This document shows positions 8,506-16,497 of a stretch of 49,818 nucleotides of DNA, one piece after another. How positions within the stretch are numbered: position 1 is the first letter of the stretch; the number at the start of each line of letters is the position of its first letter. The stretch comes from CAZJRB01 sp964547995 (GTDB lineage Bacteria; Planctomycetota; Planctomycetia; Pirellulales; Thermoguttaceae). Under the pieces are notes generated by a model. The model saw only the letters and a program-made list of their open reading frames with translations. It ran no database searches and was not told where the DNA came from. The DNA is taken from NCBI GenBank assembly GCA_964547995.1, contig CAZJRB010000044.1:1-49818 (forward strand). The letters run 5' to 3'. The position numbers and the translations under genes are program-made.

Positions 8506-9660
8506 ATGAGAACGTATTGGAAACTTTCAGCGGTGGCAACAGTCGTATTCCTTCTGGCGGCAGGCGATGCCCTGGCACGGCCGGGAGGCGGCGGTGGCAC
8601 AAGGCGAGGCGGTAGAGCAGCCGCTGGGCGAGCCGGGGGATATCGAGGCGGGTCCCCGGGACGTGCCCAGGCAGCTCGTCCACAAGCCCAGCGTCCCACC
8701 GGAGCACAACGACCCGGAGCGATCGGCAGGCCCGGTCCGCAAACGGGACATCCGGCTCGACCCACCGCTGGAAATCGCCCTCGGGCAGGGAACGCCGGAT
8801 CGGGACCGGGTGCTTGGGCAGGGCACTCGGCCCGGCCCGGTAACCCCTCGGCGGCCGCCTTCCGGCGGCACCTCGGCAATTCCCCGGGCAGCGGTCATGG
8901 CGGCGGTTACGGTGGCGGCTACGGCGGCGGACCGCCCACCGGACCACCCCACGGCGGTCATGGTGGCGGTTACGGCGGCGGCGGGGGTGGTTTCGGCGGC
9001 GGACCTCTGTCCCATCACCTCCATCACCTTGCCCATCTCGTCAACCACGGTTTGCACCACCACTGGACCCATCATCCACACCTCCACCCCTTCACGGCGT
9101 CGTGGTACGCAAAGCATCCGGGCGTGTGGCGGGTGGCGCGTCCTTGGGTCGTGCCCACCTGGGCCGGCGTGTCTGCTTGGGTCGGCGTGGCCGCAGAGCC
9201 GATTGCGTATGCCTACCCGGCCTACAGCACCACGGTCATCTACGACGACCCGACCGGCGCCGACGCGGTAGCACACAAGGCGCAGGCCGACGAGGCGGCG
9301 GAACTGGCCGAAGCCGGGCAGAATCCCGATGCCGGCGCAGACTGGATGGAACTCGGGGTCTTCGCACTGGTGGTCGACGGTCAGACCCAGCCGGGCGCCA
9401 TGGTCCAGATGAGCGTCAGCAAGGAAGGGATCATCAAGGGCACGTACTACGACGTGTTGACCGACACGACGCAGCCGTTGTCCGGTTCGCTCGACACGAC
9501 GACCCAGAAGGTCGCGTGGTCGCTCGACTCGAACAAGTCGATCGTTTACGAGACGGGCCTGGAAACGCTCACGGAGGACCAGGGCCCCATGCTGGTATAC
9601 TTCGGCGGCAACCAGACGCAGAAGTGGACGATGGTCCGGGTCGAGGAAGAGGCATCGTAA
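8506..9660 (+). CDS. Secreted Gly/Arg/Pro- and His-rich protein with a conserved C-terminal domain (planctomycete mu-protocadherin-like type)
   Basis: 384 aa. A signal peptide (about residues 1-24, ending GDALA) leads into a low-complexity region rich in Gly, Arg, Pro and Ala (25-165), then a His-rich segment (HHLHHLAHLVNHGLHHH, about 170-195). The C-terminal 110 residues form an ordered domain (MELGVFALVVDGQTQPGA, then GIIKGTYYDVLTDTTQPLSG, ending VYFGGNQTQKWTMVRVEEE). This type is often annotated mu-protocadherin or putative cell-surface protein in planctomycetes; no function is established to my knowledge. The His block could bind metal ions, which fits the neighbouring efflux genes but is inference. 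Confidence 0.7.
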   Translation: MRTYWKLSAVATVVFLLAAGDALARPGGGGGTRRGGRAAAGRAGGYRGGSPGRAQAARPQAQRPTGAQRPGAIGRPGPQTGHPARPTAGNRPRAGNAGSGPGAWAGHSARPGNPSAAAFRRHLGNSPGSGHGGGYGGGYGGGPPTGPPHGGHGGGYGGGGGGFGGGPLSHHLHHLAHLVNHGLHHHWTHHPHLHPFTASWYAKHPGVWRVARPWVVPTWAGVSAWVGVAAEPIAYAYPAYSTTVIYDDPTGADAVAHKAQADEAAELAEAGQNPDAGADWMELGVFALVVDGQTQPGAMVQMSVSKEGIIKGTYYDVLTDTTQPLSGSLDTTTQKVAWSLDSNKSIVYETGLETLTEDQGPMLVYFGGNQTQKWTMVRVEEEAS

Positions 9661-9678
9661 CGCGCCGGCGCCGGCGCG
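9661..9678. repeat. 18-bp perfect GC palindrome after the stop codon
   Basis: CGCGCCGGCGCCGGCGCG follows immediately on the TAA of the preceding gene. It is fully self-complementary and without a T-run, so it is at best a weak terminator. Confidence 0.6.
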
Positions 9679-9681
9679 GGC

Positions 9682-9987
9682 ATAAAGCCGCGACCGGTGG
9701 GGCTGTGACTTTTTGTAGGGAACGCCCTCTGTGGCGTTCCGAAACCCGGAAAACACGCTCGTTGCTGCTTCCCGGAACGCCACAGAGGGCGTTCCCTACA
9801 GACTGAACGTGTCAAACGCCAAAAAGTCACAGCCTCGGTGGTCGCGGCGGCGTCGGGGCAAGCGTTCGGGTATAGTACAACGTTCGCGAACCATTCCAAT
9901 GATCCGCCCATGCTCGTCAGCGACGCTGCGAGAAGGCGACATCGCTGTTTGCAGCCGCTAGGCGCGACCACCGGTCGCGGCTTTATG
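9682..9987. repeat. Family A palindrome split by a family B insertion, copy 1
   Basis: The left half-palindrome (ATAAAGCCGCGACCGGTGG, 9682-9700) is followed by the 134-bp family B unit (9701-9834) and then by a right half (TCGGTGGTCGCGG, 9835-9847). A second right arm in the opposite orientation (GCGCGACCACCGGTCGCGG at 9962-9980, then CTTTATG) closes the element. GGTGG stands on both sides of the B unit, as if duplicated on insertion. Between them lies a small palindrome GTTCGCGAAC (9882-9891). The whole 9661-9993 gap is occupied by repeats and holds no gene. Confidence 0.8.
9701..9834 (+). repeat. Family B palindromic unit, copy 1 (134 bp, identical to 12986-13119)
   Basis: Outer arms GGCTGTGACTTTTT (9701-9714) and AAAAAGTCACAGCC (9821-9834) enclose perfect 27-bp arms at 9715-9741 and 9773-9799 (starting GTAGGGAACGCCC, ending GGGCGTTCCCTAC). 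By eye every base agrees with the copy at 12986-13119, in the same orientation. Confidence 0.9.
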
Positions 9988-9993
9988 ACACGC

Positions 9994-11073
9994 TCAACAC
10001 CAGGCTTCTTCGGGCAAGGTGACGACGATTGTCGTTCCCTCGCCGGGCGTGCTCTCGACCACAGCGTGGCCGCCGAACAACCGGGTTCGCTCGCGAATTC
10101 CTTCCAAACCGGACCGATCGGCTTCTACGCCCTCCGGGTCGAAGCCGACGCCCCAATCCCGGATCTCGATACGAAGCTGGTCCTGCTGCCGGGCCAGCTC
10201 GATCCGCACCTTGTCGCTGTGGCTGTGGCGTCGGGCATTCGCGAGGCCTTCCTGGACGATCCGAAAGATGGAATTCTCCAAAAGCGGCGGCAGCCCGTCG
10301 AAATCGACGTTCCCGACGAATTCGACCTTCGGCGGGGCCTGTTCGTTGCTCTCGCGAACGAGTTCTTCAATGGCGGCAACGATTCCCGACCGGTCGAGCG
10401 TCGGAGGCCGGAGCCCGCTGATCAGCCGGCGCGATTCGAGCAGGCACCCGTCGAGCAGCTCCCGGATAGCGTTCAGGGCGTCGGCCTCCTCCTTCGTGTT
10501 TTTATCTTGCAGTTGCTCGAATTTTTGGAACCTCAAGACCGCCGCGGCCAGTTGCTGCGCCAGGCCGTCATGGATTTCATAGGCGATCAGTTGCCGTTGG
10601 CGATCTTGCGATTCGAGCAACCGGCGGAGCATTTGCCTTTCCGCCTGCGCGGTTTCTTCCGCGCGTTTGTGCTCCTCGATCTCCCATTGCAGTTGCTGTT
10701 CGCGAAGCAGTCGCCCGACGGTGCGGGGCATGTCGGCCAGCGAGGTGGCCGACTTGACCACGTAGTCCACCGCCCCGGCCTTCATGGCGTCGACCGCCGC
10801 CAACTCATTTCCGAAGCTGGTCATGATTACGGTCGGGCAGAGGCCGGGTTGCTCACCGGCCGATAGGAGTTCCGTTCCCCGGCCATCGGGCAAGAGCAGG
10901 TCGGCAATCATCAGATCGGGTGTCGATTCGGCCAGGCAGGCTTCCGCTTCCCTGAGTGTTTCCACAACCGTCAAATCAACCGTCATGGTCGACGACTGAA
11001 ACGCCCGGCGAATCAGTTCCGCGTGATCCGCTTCGTCTTCCACCAGCAAAATACGGAGAGTCCGCTCGTTCAT
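9994..11073 (-). CDS. Cytosolic hybrid: response-regulator receiver domain plus HisKA_3/HATPase histidine kinase
   Basis: 359 aa with no membrane segment. Residues 1-125 are a receiver domain (acidic cluster around Glu12-Asp13, phospho-acceptor Asp58 in LMIADLLLPDG, Thr85/Ser86, Lys107). A coiled linker (125-155) leads to a NarL/DesK-class dimerisation domain with phospho-acceptor His168 in AYEIHDGLAQQL. An HATPase module follows, with the N-box FRIVQEGLANARRHSHS and GVGFDPEG, and GLEGIRERTRLFGG near the end. Receiver-first kinases of this class act as input-coupled relays; the partner regulator is not in the window. The gene is transcribed away from the Ser/Thr kinase next door, with about 210 bp between the two starts. 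Confidence 0.85.
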   Translation of the reverse strand: MNERTLRILLVEDEADHAELIRRAFQSSTMTVDLTVVETLREAEACLAESTPDLMIADLLLPDGRGTELLSAGEQPGLCPTVIMTSFGNELAAVDAMKAGAVDYVVKSATSLADMPRTVGRLLREQQLQWEIEEHKRAEETAQAERQMLRRLLESQDRQRQLIAYEIHDGLAQQLAAAVLRFQKFEQLQDKNTKEEADALNAIRELLDGCLLESRRLISGLRPPTLDRSGIVAAIEELVRESNEQAPPKVEFVGNVDFDGLPPLLENSIFRIVQEGLANARRHSHSDKVRIELARQQDQLRIEIRDWGVGFDPEGVEADRSGLEGIRERTRLFGGHAVVESTPGEGTTIVVTLPEEAWC

Positions 11074-11188
11074 TGGATTCCACCATCCGGCGATGAGATT
11101 CCTGCCAACGGTTGCCAGACTACTCTTTTCCGGGCAGAACTACAAGGGGCCGGCGACCAGCCCGAATGGTTCGCACCCCGTATGCCCC

Positions 11189-11216
11189 TTGCAATCCCCG
11201 CTGATTAAGCGATAAT
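11189..11216 (+). promoter_or_regulatory. Candidate promoter of the Ser/Thr kinase gene
   Basis: TTGCAA (11189-11194) and GATAAT (11211-11216) are spaced 16 bp apart, about 70 bp before ATG 11287. The match is 4/6 and 5/6. Confidence 0.45.
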
Positions 11217-11286
11217 ACAGGTTTGGTGTTGTGTGCGCGGGGAACAGAGTTGGTGGCGACGTGCGGCTTCTGCACCGAGGGGACTA

Positions 11287-12915
11287 ATGCCGGAAAAGTT
11301 CGATCCCTATCACGAATGGCTGGGCATTCCACCCGAAGAGCAGCCCCCGAATTACTACCAATTGCTGGGGATCCGGCTCTTCGAGGACGATGCCGATGTG
11401 ATCGACGGGGCTGCCGACCGGCGGATGTCGCACCTCCACGCGTTCCAGCACGGCCCGCACGCCGAAGAGTGCCACCGGCTGCTTACGGAACTCTCCGCCG
11501 CGCGGATCTGTCTGCTGAACCCGGAGAAGAGGGCCGCCTACGATCAAACGCTCGCGGCAAAGCCGCAACCTGCACCGCTTCCGGAGAAACGCAAGAGCAC
11601 GCTGGCGGAAAGACTGGGGTTGGCGCTTCCTCCCAGTATGAGGAAGAAGACCAAGACCAAGCCGAGCGATTCGCAAACGATGGAGTTTTCGCCGGGTCAA
11701 ACGACCGCCAGGCCTTCCGACTCCCAAACGGCCACCATCGAACAACTCGGCGAGTATCAACTGATCGACAAGCTCGGTGAAGGCGGCATGGGCACGGTCT
11801 ACAAGGCGGTCCATACCAAGTTGCGCCGCACCGTGGCGATCAAGGTCCTGCCGAAAGGCCGGCTAAGCGACGAGCGGGCCGTCGCGCGGTTTGAGCGCGA
11901 GATGGCCGCCGTCGGCGCGATCGACCATCCCAACGTCGTCCGCGCCCACGATGCCCGCGAAATCAAAGGAACGCGGTTCCTGGTGCTCGAGTACGTCGAA
12001 GGGCCCGACCTGACCGCACTGATCAAGTGCTCCGGTACGCTGGCGATCGCCGATGCCTGCGAGCTGGCACGCCAGGCGGCCCTCGGGTTGCAGGCGGCCA
12101 GCGAACACGACCTGGTACACCGCGACATCAAGCCGTCGAACCTGATGGTGACTTCGCAAGGCCGCGTAAAGATACTCGACCTCGGGCTGGCCCGGTTCCA
12201 GAAGGGCGAAAAGACGACAGACGGGGAAGTGACGGCCGTCGATCAGATGGTCGGAACGCCCGACTACATGGCCCCCGAACAAATCGCCGAGACCAGCACC
12301 GTCGACATCCGTACGGACATCTACGCCCTGGGATGTACGCTCTACGCGCTTTTGGCCGGTCATCCGCCCTTCCGGGGCCCGCAGTTCCGCACCACGTTCG
12401 ACAAGATTTCGGCCCACGTCAAGGAAGAAGTGCCGCCGATCATCCAGGTCCGGCTTGATCTCCCCAAACCGTTGCTGGGGGTGCTCGACCGGATGCTGGC
12501 CAAGGAGCCGGACAACCGGTTCGCCACGCCGGCGGAAGTGGCCGACGCCTTGGGGCCGTTTGTTGAGGACTCCGATTTGCCGGCCCTGGTGGCCCTTGCC
12601 CAAGGCAAAGAGGCGCCGGTGAGACCGGGACAATCGCATGCCCAAACCAAGGAAATGGGAGCGTCGGGCAGCAGCAGCACCCACCCGGACCAGTCCGGCG
12701 TGAAGAGACTCTTCCAAACGGCCGCAGACGTCGCCAAGAAACGCCGAGTGCTCGTGGCGGCCGCCGTCTTGTTGATCTCAATCATCTTGACCTTAATCAT
12801 TGGCTTGGCGGATTTCGGCTCGAAGCCGGATGACGAACAACCCGCTCCCGAGGCGCCGGTTGAACGCCCGGACGCGGGTACACCGGAAGATGGGAGCGCC
12901 ACGCCGTCGCCGTAG
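11287..12915 (+). CDS. Membrane-anchored Ser/Thr protein kinase with planctomycete N-terminal J-like domain
   Basis: 542 aa from ATG 11287, preceded by AGGGGAC. Residues 1-90 are the planctomycete-type leader domain (FDPYHEWLGIPPEEQPPNYY), which looks like a J-like fold and often precedes kinases in this phylum. The Hanks-type kinase domain spans about 154-425: glycine loop GEGGMG (165-170), catalytic Lys186 in VAIK, HRDIKPSN (278-285), Asp298 in DLG and APE (329-331). A basic stretch and one TM helix (about 487-506) put the kinase in the cytoplasm, with a short acidic Pro-rich tail outside. All catalytic residues are present, so it should be active. Substrates are unknown; the adjacent histidine kinase could be part of the same pathway but nothing proves it. 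Confidence 0.9.
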   Translation: MPEKFDPYHEWLGIPPEEQPPNYYQLLGIRLFEDDADVIDGAADRRMSHLHAFQHGPHAEECHRLLTELSAARICLLNPEKRAAYDQTLAAKPQPAPLPEKRKSTLAERLGLALPPSMRKKTKTKPSDSQTMEFSPGQTTARPSDSQTATIEQLGEYQLIDKLGEGGMGTVYKAVHTKLRRTVAIKVLPKGRLSDERAVARFEREMAAVGAIDHPNVVRAHDAREIKGTRFLVLEYVEGPDLTALIKCSGTLAIADACELARQAALGLQAASEHDLVHRDIKPSNLMVTSQGRVKILDLGLARFQKGEKTTDGEVTAVDQMVGTPDYMAPEQIAETSTVDIRTDIYALGCTLYALLAGHPPFRGPQFRTTFDKISAHVKEEVPPIIQVRLDLPKPLLGVLDRMLAKEPDNRFATPAEVADALGPFVEDSDLPALVALAQGKEAPVRPGQSHAQTKEMGASGSSSTHPDQSGVKRLFQTAADVAKKRRVLVAAAVLLISIILTLIIGLADFGSKPDDEQPAPEAPVERPDAGTPEDGSATPSP

Positions 12916-12966
12916 ACAACCGCCAGCTTGCACCGACTGCTCACCGCGTTGTGTTTCCCTAAGAAT

Positions 12967-13132
12967 GCAAAGCCGCGACCAGTGAGGCTGTGACTTTTTG
13001 TAGGGAACGCCCTCTGTGGCGTTCCGAAACCCGGAAAACACGCTCGTTGCTGCTTCCCGGAACGCCACAGAGGGCGTTCCCTACAGACTGAACGTGTCAA
13101 ACGCCAAAAAGTCACAGCCACAGTGGTCGCGG
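12967..13132. repeat. Family A palindrome split by a family B insertion, copy 2
   Basis: GCAAAGCCGCGACCAGTGA (12967-12985) precedes the family B unit and ACAGTGGTCGCGG (13120-13132) follows it. AGTG appears on both sides, a possible duplication of the insertion site, parallel to GGTGG at copy 1. A reading frame runs from inside the repeat into the next gene but is not its start. Confidence 0.8.
12986..13119 (+). repeat. Family B palindromic unit, copy 2 (134 bp, identical to 9701-9834)
   Basis: Same orientation and, by eye, same sequence as copy 1; 27-bp arms at 13000-13026 and 13058-13084. The two copies bracket the histidine kinase and Ser/Thr kinase genes as direct repeats. Confidence 0.9.
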
Positions 13133-13162
13133 AACGAGTCGCCCTTACGTGCGGAGATTGCC

Positions 13163-14878
13163 ATGCGACCGCTGATCGTTTGCGTCTCTTGGATCGTCCT
13201 TACATCCATGACGTTTGTTGCCGCGCGGCCCGGGATTGAAGACCCCCGGGACATCACCGCCGGCAATCGCATTCCCGACGAAGGCTACTGCGACCAGCCG
13301 TACGTCGTGGTGACCGGCGACGGCAACTGGCTCTGCACGCTGACGACCGGGGCGGGACGCGAAGGACAACGCGGACAACATATCGTGGCCACGATCAGCA
13401 GCGACCGGGGCAAGACCTGGTCGAAGCCGGTCGACATCGAACCGGCGGACGGGCCGGAGGCCTCCTGGGTCGTTCCGCTGATTACGCCCGGCGGACGCGT
13501 CTACGGGTTCTACACCTACAACGGCGACAACATGACCGGCCGGCGGGCCGACATGCTCGGGTGGTATTGCTACAAGTATTCCGACGACCACGGCCGGACT
13601 TGGTCGAAGCGAACCCGATTGCCCTTGCGATTGACCGCCTGCGACCGCGGCAACGATTGGAAGGGCAAAGTGCAGATCTTCTGGGGGATCGACAAGCCGT
13701 CGGTCCTGAGCGACGGCAGCGCGATGTTCGCCTTCACGAAGCTCGGCCGCTACATGCTCGAAAACGGCGAGGGCTGGTTCTTCCGCTCCGACAACATCCT
13801 CAAGGAAAAGGACGTCGCCAAGCTCCATTGGCAACTGCTGCCCGAGGGCGAGCACGGCCTCCGCGCGCCGGAGTTCGGCTCCGTGCAGGAGGAGCACAAC
13901 TTCGTCGAGCTTTCCGACGGGTCGTTGTATTGCGTCTATCGCACCACGACCGGCTACCCGTGCCACGCGTACAGCCGCGACGGGGGGCGGACCTGGACCA
14001 AGCCGGAGCAGATGACCTACACACCCGGCGGTCGGAAGATCAAGACGCCCCGGGCGTGCCCGAAGTTGTGGCGGACGGCCGGCGGCCGGTTCCTCTTCTG
14101 GTTTCACAACAACAGCAGCCGATCGTACCAGGCCCGCAACCCCGTCTGGATCGCCGGCGGTATCGAGCGCAACGGCAAAATCCACTGGTCGCAGCCGGAA
14201 ATCCTGCTGTACGACAAGAACCTCAAAGGTCGAATGAGCTATCCCGACCTGATCGAACAGGACGGGCGCTACTGGGTGACCGAAACCCAGAAGACCGTCG
14301 CCCGCGTGCATGAAATCGACAAATCGCTGCTGGAAGGACTCTGGAAACAAGGCCAAACGAAGGAAGTTTCGCAGCGCGGGCTCGTCTATGAACTCGGCGC
14401 GGCAGACGCCAAGCTGCCCGAACAGATCGACATCACCAAGACCGGCGGGCTGTCGCTGGATTGCCGGATCAAGCTCGAGGACCTCTCGCCGGGGCAAGTC
14501 CTCGTCGATTCGCGAGACACAAGCGGCAAAGGCTTCGCCCTGACGACCGCCGACAAGGGGGCGCTCCGCTTCGAACTGAGCGACGGCAAGACCAAGGCCG
14601 CCTGGGACTCCGACGCGGGGCTGCTTCAAGCGGGCAAGCTCCACCACGTCGTCGCGATCGCCGACGCCGGCCCGCGGATCATCACGTTCGTCATCGACGG
14701 CACCCTCAACGACGGCGGCCCACAGCGCCAATTCGGCTGGGGCCGTTGGAAAGGCGACCTCCGCAGCGTCCGCGGCGCCGCAAAACTCCGCACCGCCCCT
14801 GCGGTCCAACAACTCCGCGTCTACAACCGCTACCTCCGCACCTCCGAAGCGGTGGCCCATTTCCATGCCGGCCGTTAA
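13163..14878 (+). CDS. Secreted sialidase-like (BNR/Asp-box) protein with C-terminal LamG-like domain
   Basis: 571 aa from ATG 13163 (signal MRPLIVCVSWIVLTSMTFVA, ribosome site GGAG 6 bp upstream). The frame extends upstream to 13016, but that part is translated from the family B repeat and is not expected in the protein. Asp-box motifs typical of six-bladed sialidase propellers are visible (SSDRGKTWS, SDDHGRTWSK, SRDGGRTWTK). Residues of about 430-571 form a concanavalin/LamG-like sandwich (LSLDCRIKLEDLSPGQVLVD and LHHVVAIADAGPRI). It probably binds or cleaves a glycan outside the cytoplasm. Many planctomycete members have no proven sialidase activity, so the substrate is open. Confidence 0.8.
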   Translation: MRPLIVCVSWIVLTSMTFVAARPGIEDPRDITAGNRIPDEGYCDQPYVVVTGDGNWLCTLTTGAGREGQRGQHIVATISSDRGKTWSKPVDIEPADGPEASWVVPLITPGGRVYGFYTYNGDNMTGRRADMLGWYCYKYSDDHGRTWSKRTRLPLRLTACDRGNDWKGKVQIFWGIDKPSVLSDGSAMFAFTKLGRYMLENGEGWFFRSDNILKEKDVAKLHWQLLPEGEHGLRAPEFGSVQEEHNFVELSDGSLYCVYRTTTGYPCHAYSRDGGRTWTKPEQMTYTPGGRKIKTPRACPKLWRTAGGRFLFWFHNNSSRSYQARNPVWIAGGIERNGKIHWSQPEILLYDKNLKGRMSYPDLIEQDGRYWVTETQKTVARVHEIDKSLLEGLWKQGQTKEVSQRGLVYELGAADAKLPEQIDITKTGGLSLDCRIKLEDLSPGQVLVDSRDTSGKGFALTTADKGALRFELSDGKTKAAWDSDAGLLQAGKLHHVVAIADAGPRIITFVIDGTLNDGGPQRQFGWGRWKGDLRSVRGAAKLRTAPAVQQLRVYNRYLRTSEAVAHFHAGR

Positions 14879-14886
14879 TGGCCGGC
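14867..14886. terminator. Perfect 7-bp hairpin at the convergence of two genes
   Basis: GCCGGCC-GTTAAT-GGCCGGC spans the stop codon of the sialidase gene and touches the end of the LRR gene. It could stop transcription from both sides, though it lacks a T-run. Confidence 0.45.
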
Positions 14887-16439
14887 TAGTGGTCAATCGA
14901 GCAGTTTGGCAACGCCTGCTGGAGGTTCGCGACACCATCGTCGCTGACTCGTGAGCCATGAAGCCACAACGTTTCAAGGTTATTGAGGCCCCGAAGATGT
15001 TCCAGCCCGGCGTCCGTGACTTGGGTGTCTTGAAGCCATAGCGTTTCGAGGTTATTGAGGCCCTGGAGATGTACCAACCCTGCGTCCGTGATTTGCGTTC
15101 CTTGAAGAACCAGAAATTCGAGGTTGGTCAGGTCCGTGAGATGCACCATCCCGGCGTCGGTAACCTGGTCCCCAAGCGACAGTGTTTTGAGGTTCGTGAG
15201 TCTCTGGAGATGTACCATCCCTGCGTCGGTAACTTGAGTGCCATCCAAACTCAGCCCTTCGAGCTTCACATGACCCGTGAGCTGTGCGAGCCCGGCGTCG
15301 GTAACTTGCGAATCGATGATATCCAGCGACTTGAGTTTCGTAAGCCCGTTGAGATGTACCAGACCATCGTCGGTAATCTGCGTACTGTCGAGGAAGAGAG
15401 CCTCGAGATTGCGTAACTCCTTAAGGTATGCCAAACCGGCGTCAGTAACCTGAAGACCATAGAGGTGTAGATACTTGAGTTTCGTCAGGTTTCCAAGGTG
15501 TGCGAGCCCGGCGTCGGTGACGTGGGTCTCGTCCAGCATGAGCGCTTCGAGATTCGTAAGTCCTGCGAGATGCTCCAACCCGGCATCCGTAACGTGGGTT
15601 CCCACGAGCTCCAGCGTTTCCAGGTTGGCAAGTTTTGCGAGATGCTCCAACCCGGCGTCCGTAACGTTGGTTTCACACAGCGTTAGTGTTTCGAGCCCGG
15701 CGTGTTCCGCGACACGTTTCAACCCGTCATCCGTGATTTTCGTGTGATCGAGTGCCAGCAACTTGAGCCCTGTCAATCCCGAAAGGTGTTCCAGACCGTC
15801 GTCTGCTATGTTCGTTCCCAGAAAACGCAATTCTTCAAGTCCCGGCAATGCTTCCATATGCGGCTTCAGTTGCGCCAAGCGCGCATGGATCGCTTCCGTG
15901 TCACTGGCAGGTGGACCCGAACCAGATAATGATAATAATGCGTCGAAGGGATCAACTCTGTCATCAATGCCGCGCACCTCAACGGCATCCGAGAAGAAAT
16001 CGATTCCGAGCAATTCCCGGAGCCACGCCGGTCCGGGTTCGTCGTTGACGGTAATCCTACCAACAGCAAGAGGGTCGCGCTCTTCATAATCATACCTGAC
16101 GTAGGCATTCATCGTGAAGAGTGCCTCTACGGCCTCCTCCTGCCGTTTGGCTCGCTGCACCTTCCACGAGAACCACCCGCCGACAATCGCAACCACAACC
16201 ATCAACAGCAGCGGTGTCTTGATGCCGAACTGGAATCGCCGCCGCAGAATAAGGCTGGCAAGAAGCCAAAGCAACCCGGCCGCAATCACCGCGCACAAGA
16301 CCCCCACCGCCACCACCACCATCTGGCCACTGGTCGGCTCGATCAGCAGCAGAACGACCTCTGTGACCAGCAGCCCGACTACGAGTTTGCCGGGCGTGGT
16401 GTGATACCATCGGGTTTTCGGCAGGTCTTGGTCGGCCAT
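14886..16439 (-). CDS. Membrane-anchored leucine-rich-repeat protein
   Basis: 517 aa from ATG 16439; an upstream ATG at 16475 would add 12 residues. Residues of about 10-85 contain two hydrophobic segments (LVVGLLVTEVVLLLIEP and a long one ending WLLASLIL) and a third near 87-105 (PLLLMVVVAIVGGWFSW). After a linker, about thirteen 24-residue repeats follow with the consensus VTDAGLxHLxxLTNLExLxL (about 190-505), i.e. the RI-like/cysteine-free bacterial LRR class. One repeat (LSLGDQVTDAG) is one residue short. The repeats would form an exposed curved solenoid for protein binding. No enzymatic domain is present. The gene follows the NagB/PIG-L gene on the same strand, 58 bp away. Confidence 0.8.
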   Translation of the reverse strand: MADQDLPKTRWYHTTPGKLVVGLLVTEVVLLLIEPTSGQMVVVAVGVLCAVIAAGLLWLLASLILRRRFQFGIKTPLLLMVVVAIVGGWFSWKVQRAKRQEEAVEALFTMNAYVRYDYEERDPLAVGRITVNDEPGPAWLRELLGIDFFSDAVEVRGIDDRVDPFDALLSLSGSGPPASDTEAIHARLAQLKPHMEALPGLEELRFLGTNIADDGLEHLSGLTGLKLLALDHTKITDDGLKRVAEHAGLETLTLCETNVTDAGLEHLAKLANLETLELVGTHVTDAGLEHLAGLTNLEALMLDETHVTDAGLAHLGNLTKLKYLHLYGLQVTDAGLAYLKELRNLEALFLDSTQITDDGLVHLNGLTKLKSLDIIDSQVTDAGLAQLTGHVKLEGLSLDGTQVTDAGMVHLQRLTNLKTLSLGDQVTDAGMVHLTDLTNLEFLVLQGTQITDAGLVHLQGLNNLETLWLQDTQVTDAGLEHLRGLNNLETLWLHGSRVSDDGVANLQQALPNCSIDH

Positions 16440-16497
16440 GTCCACATGATACCACAATTGCGCCGTCGCGGCCAAGGCATGATGAGTATCGCTCCGT

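Noticed and set aside
13016..13162. N-terminal extension of the sialidase starting at 13016
   Set aside because: Those codons are translated from the family B palindrome. The signal peptide and ribosome site place the start at 13163.
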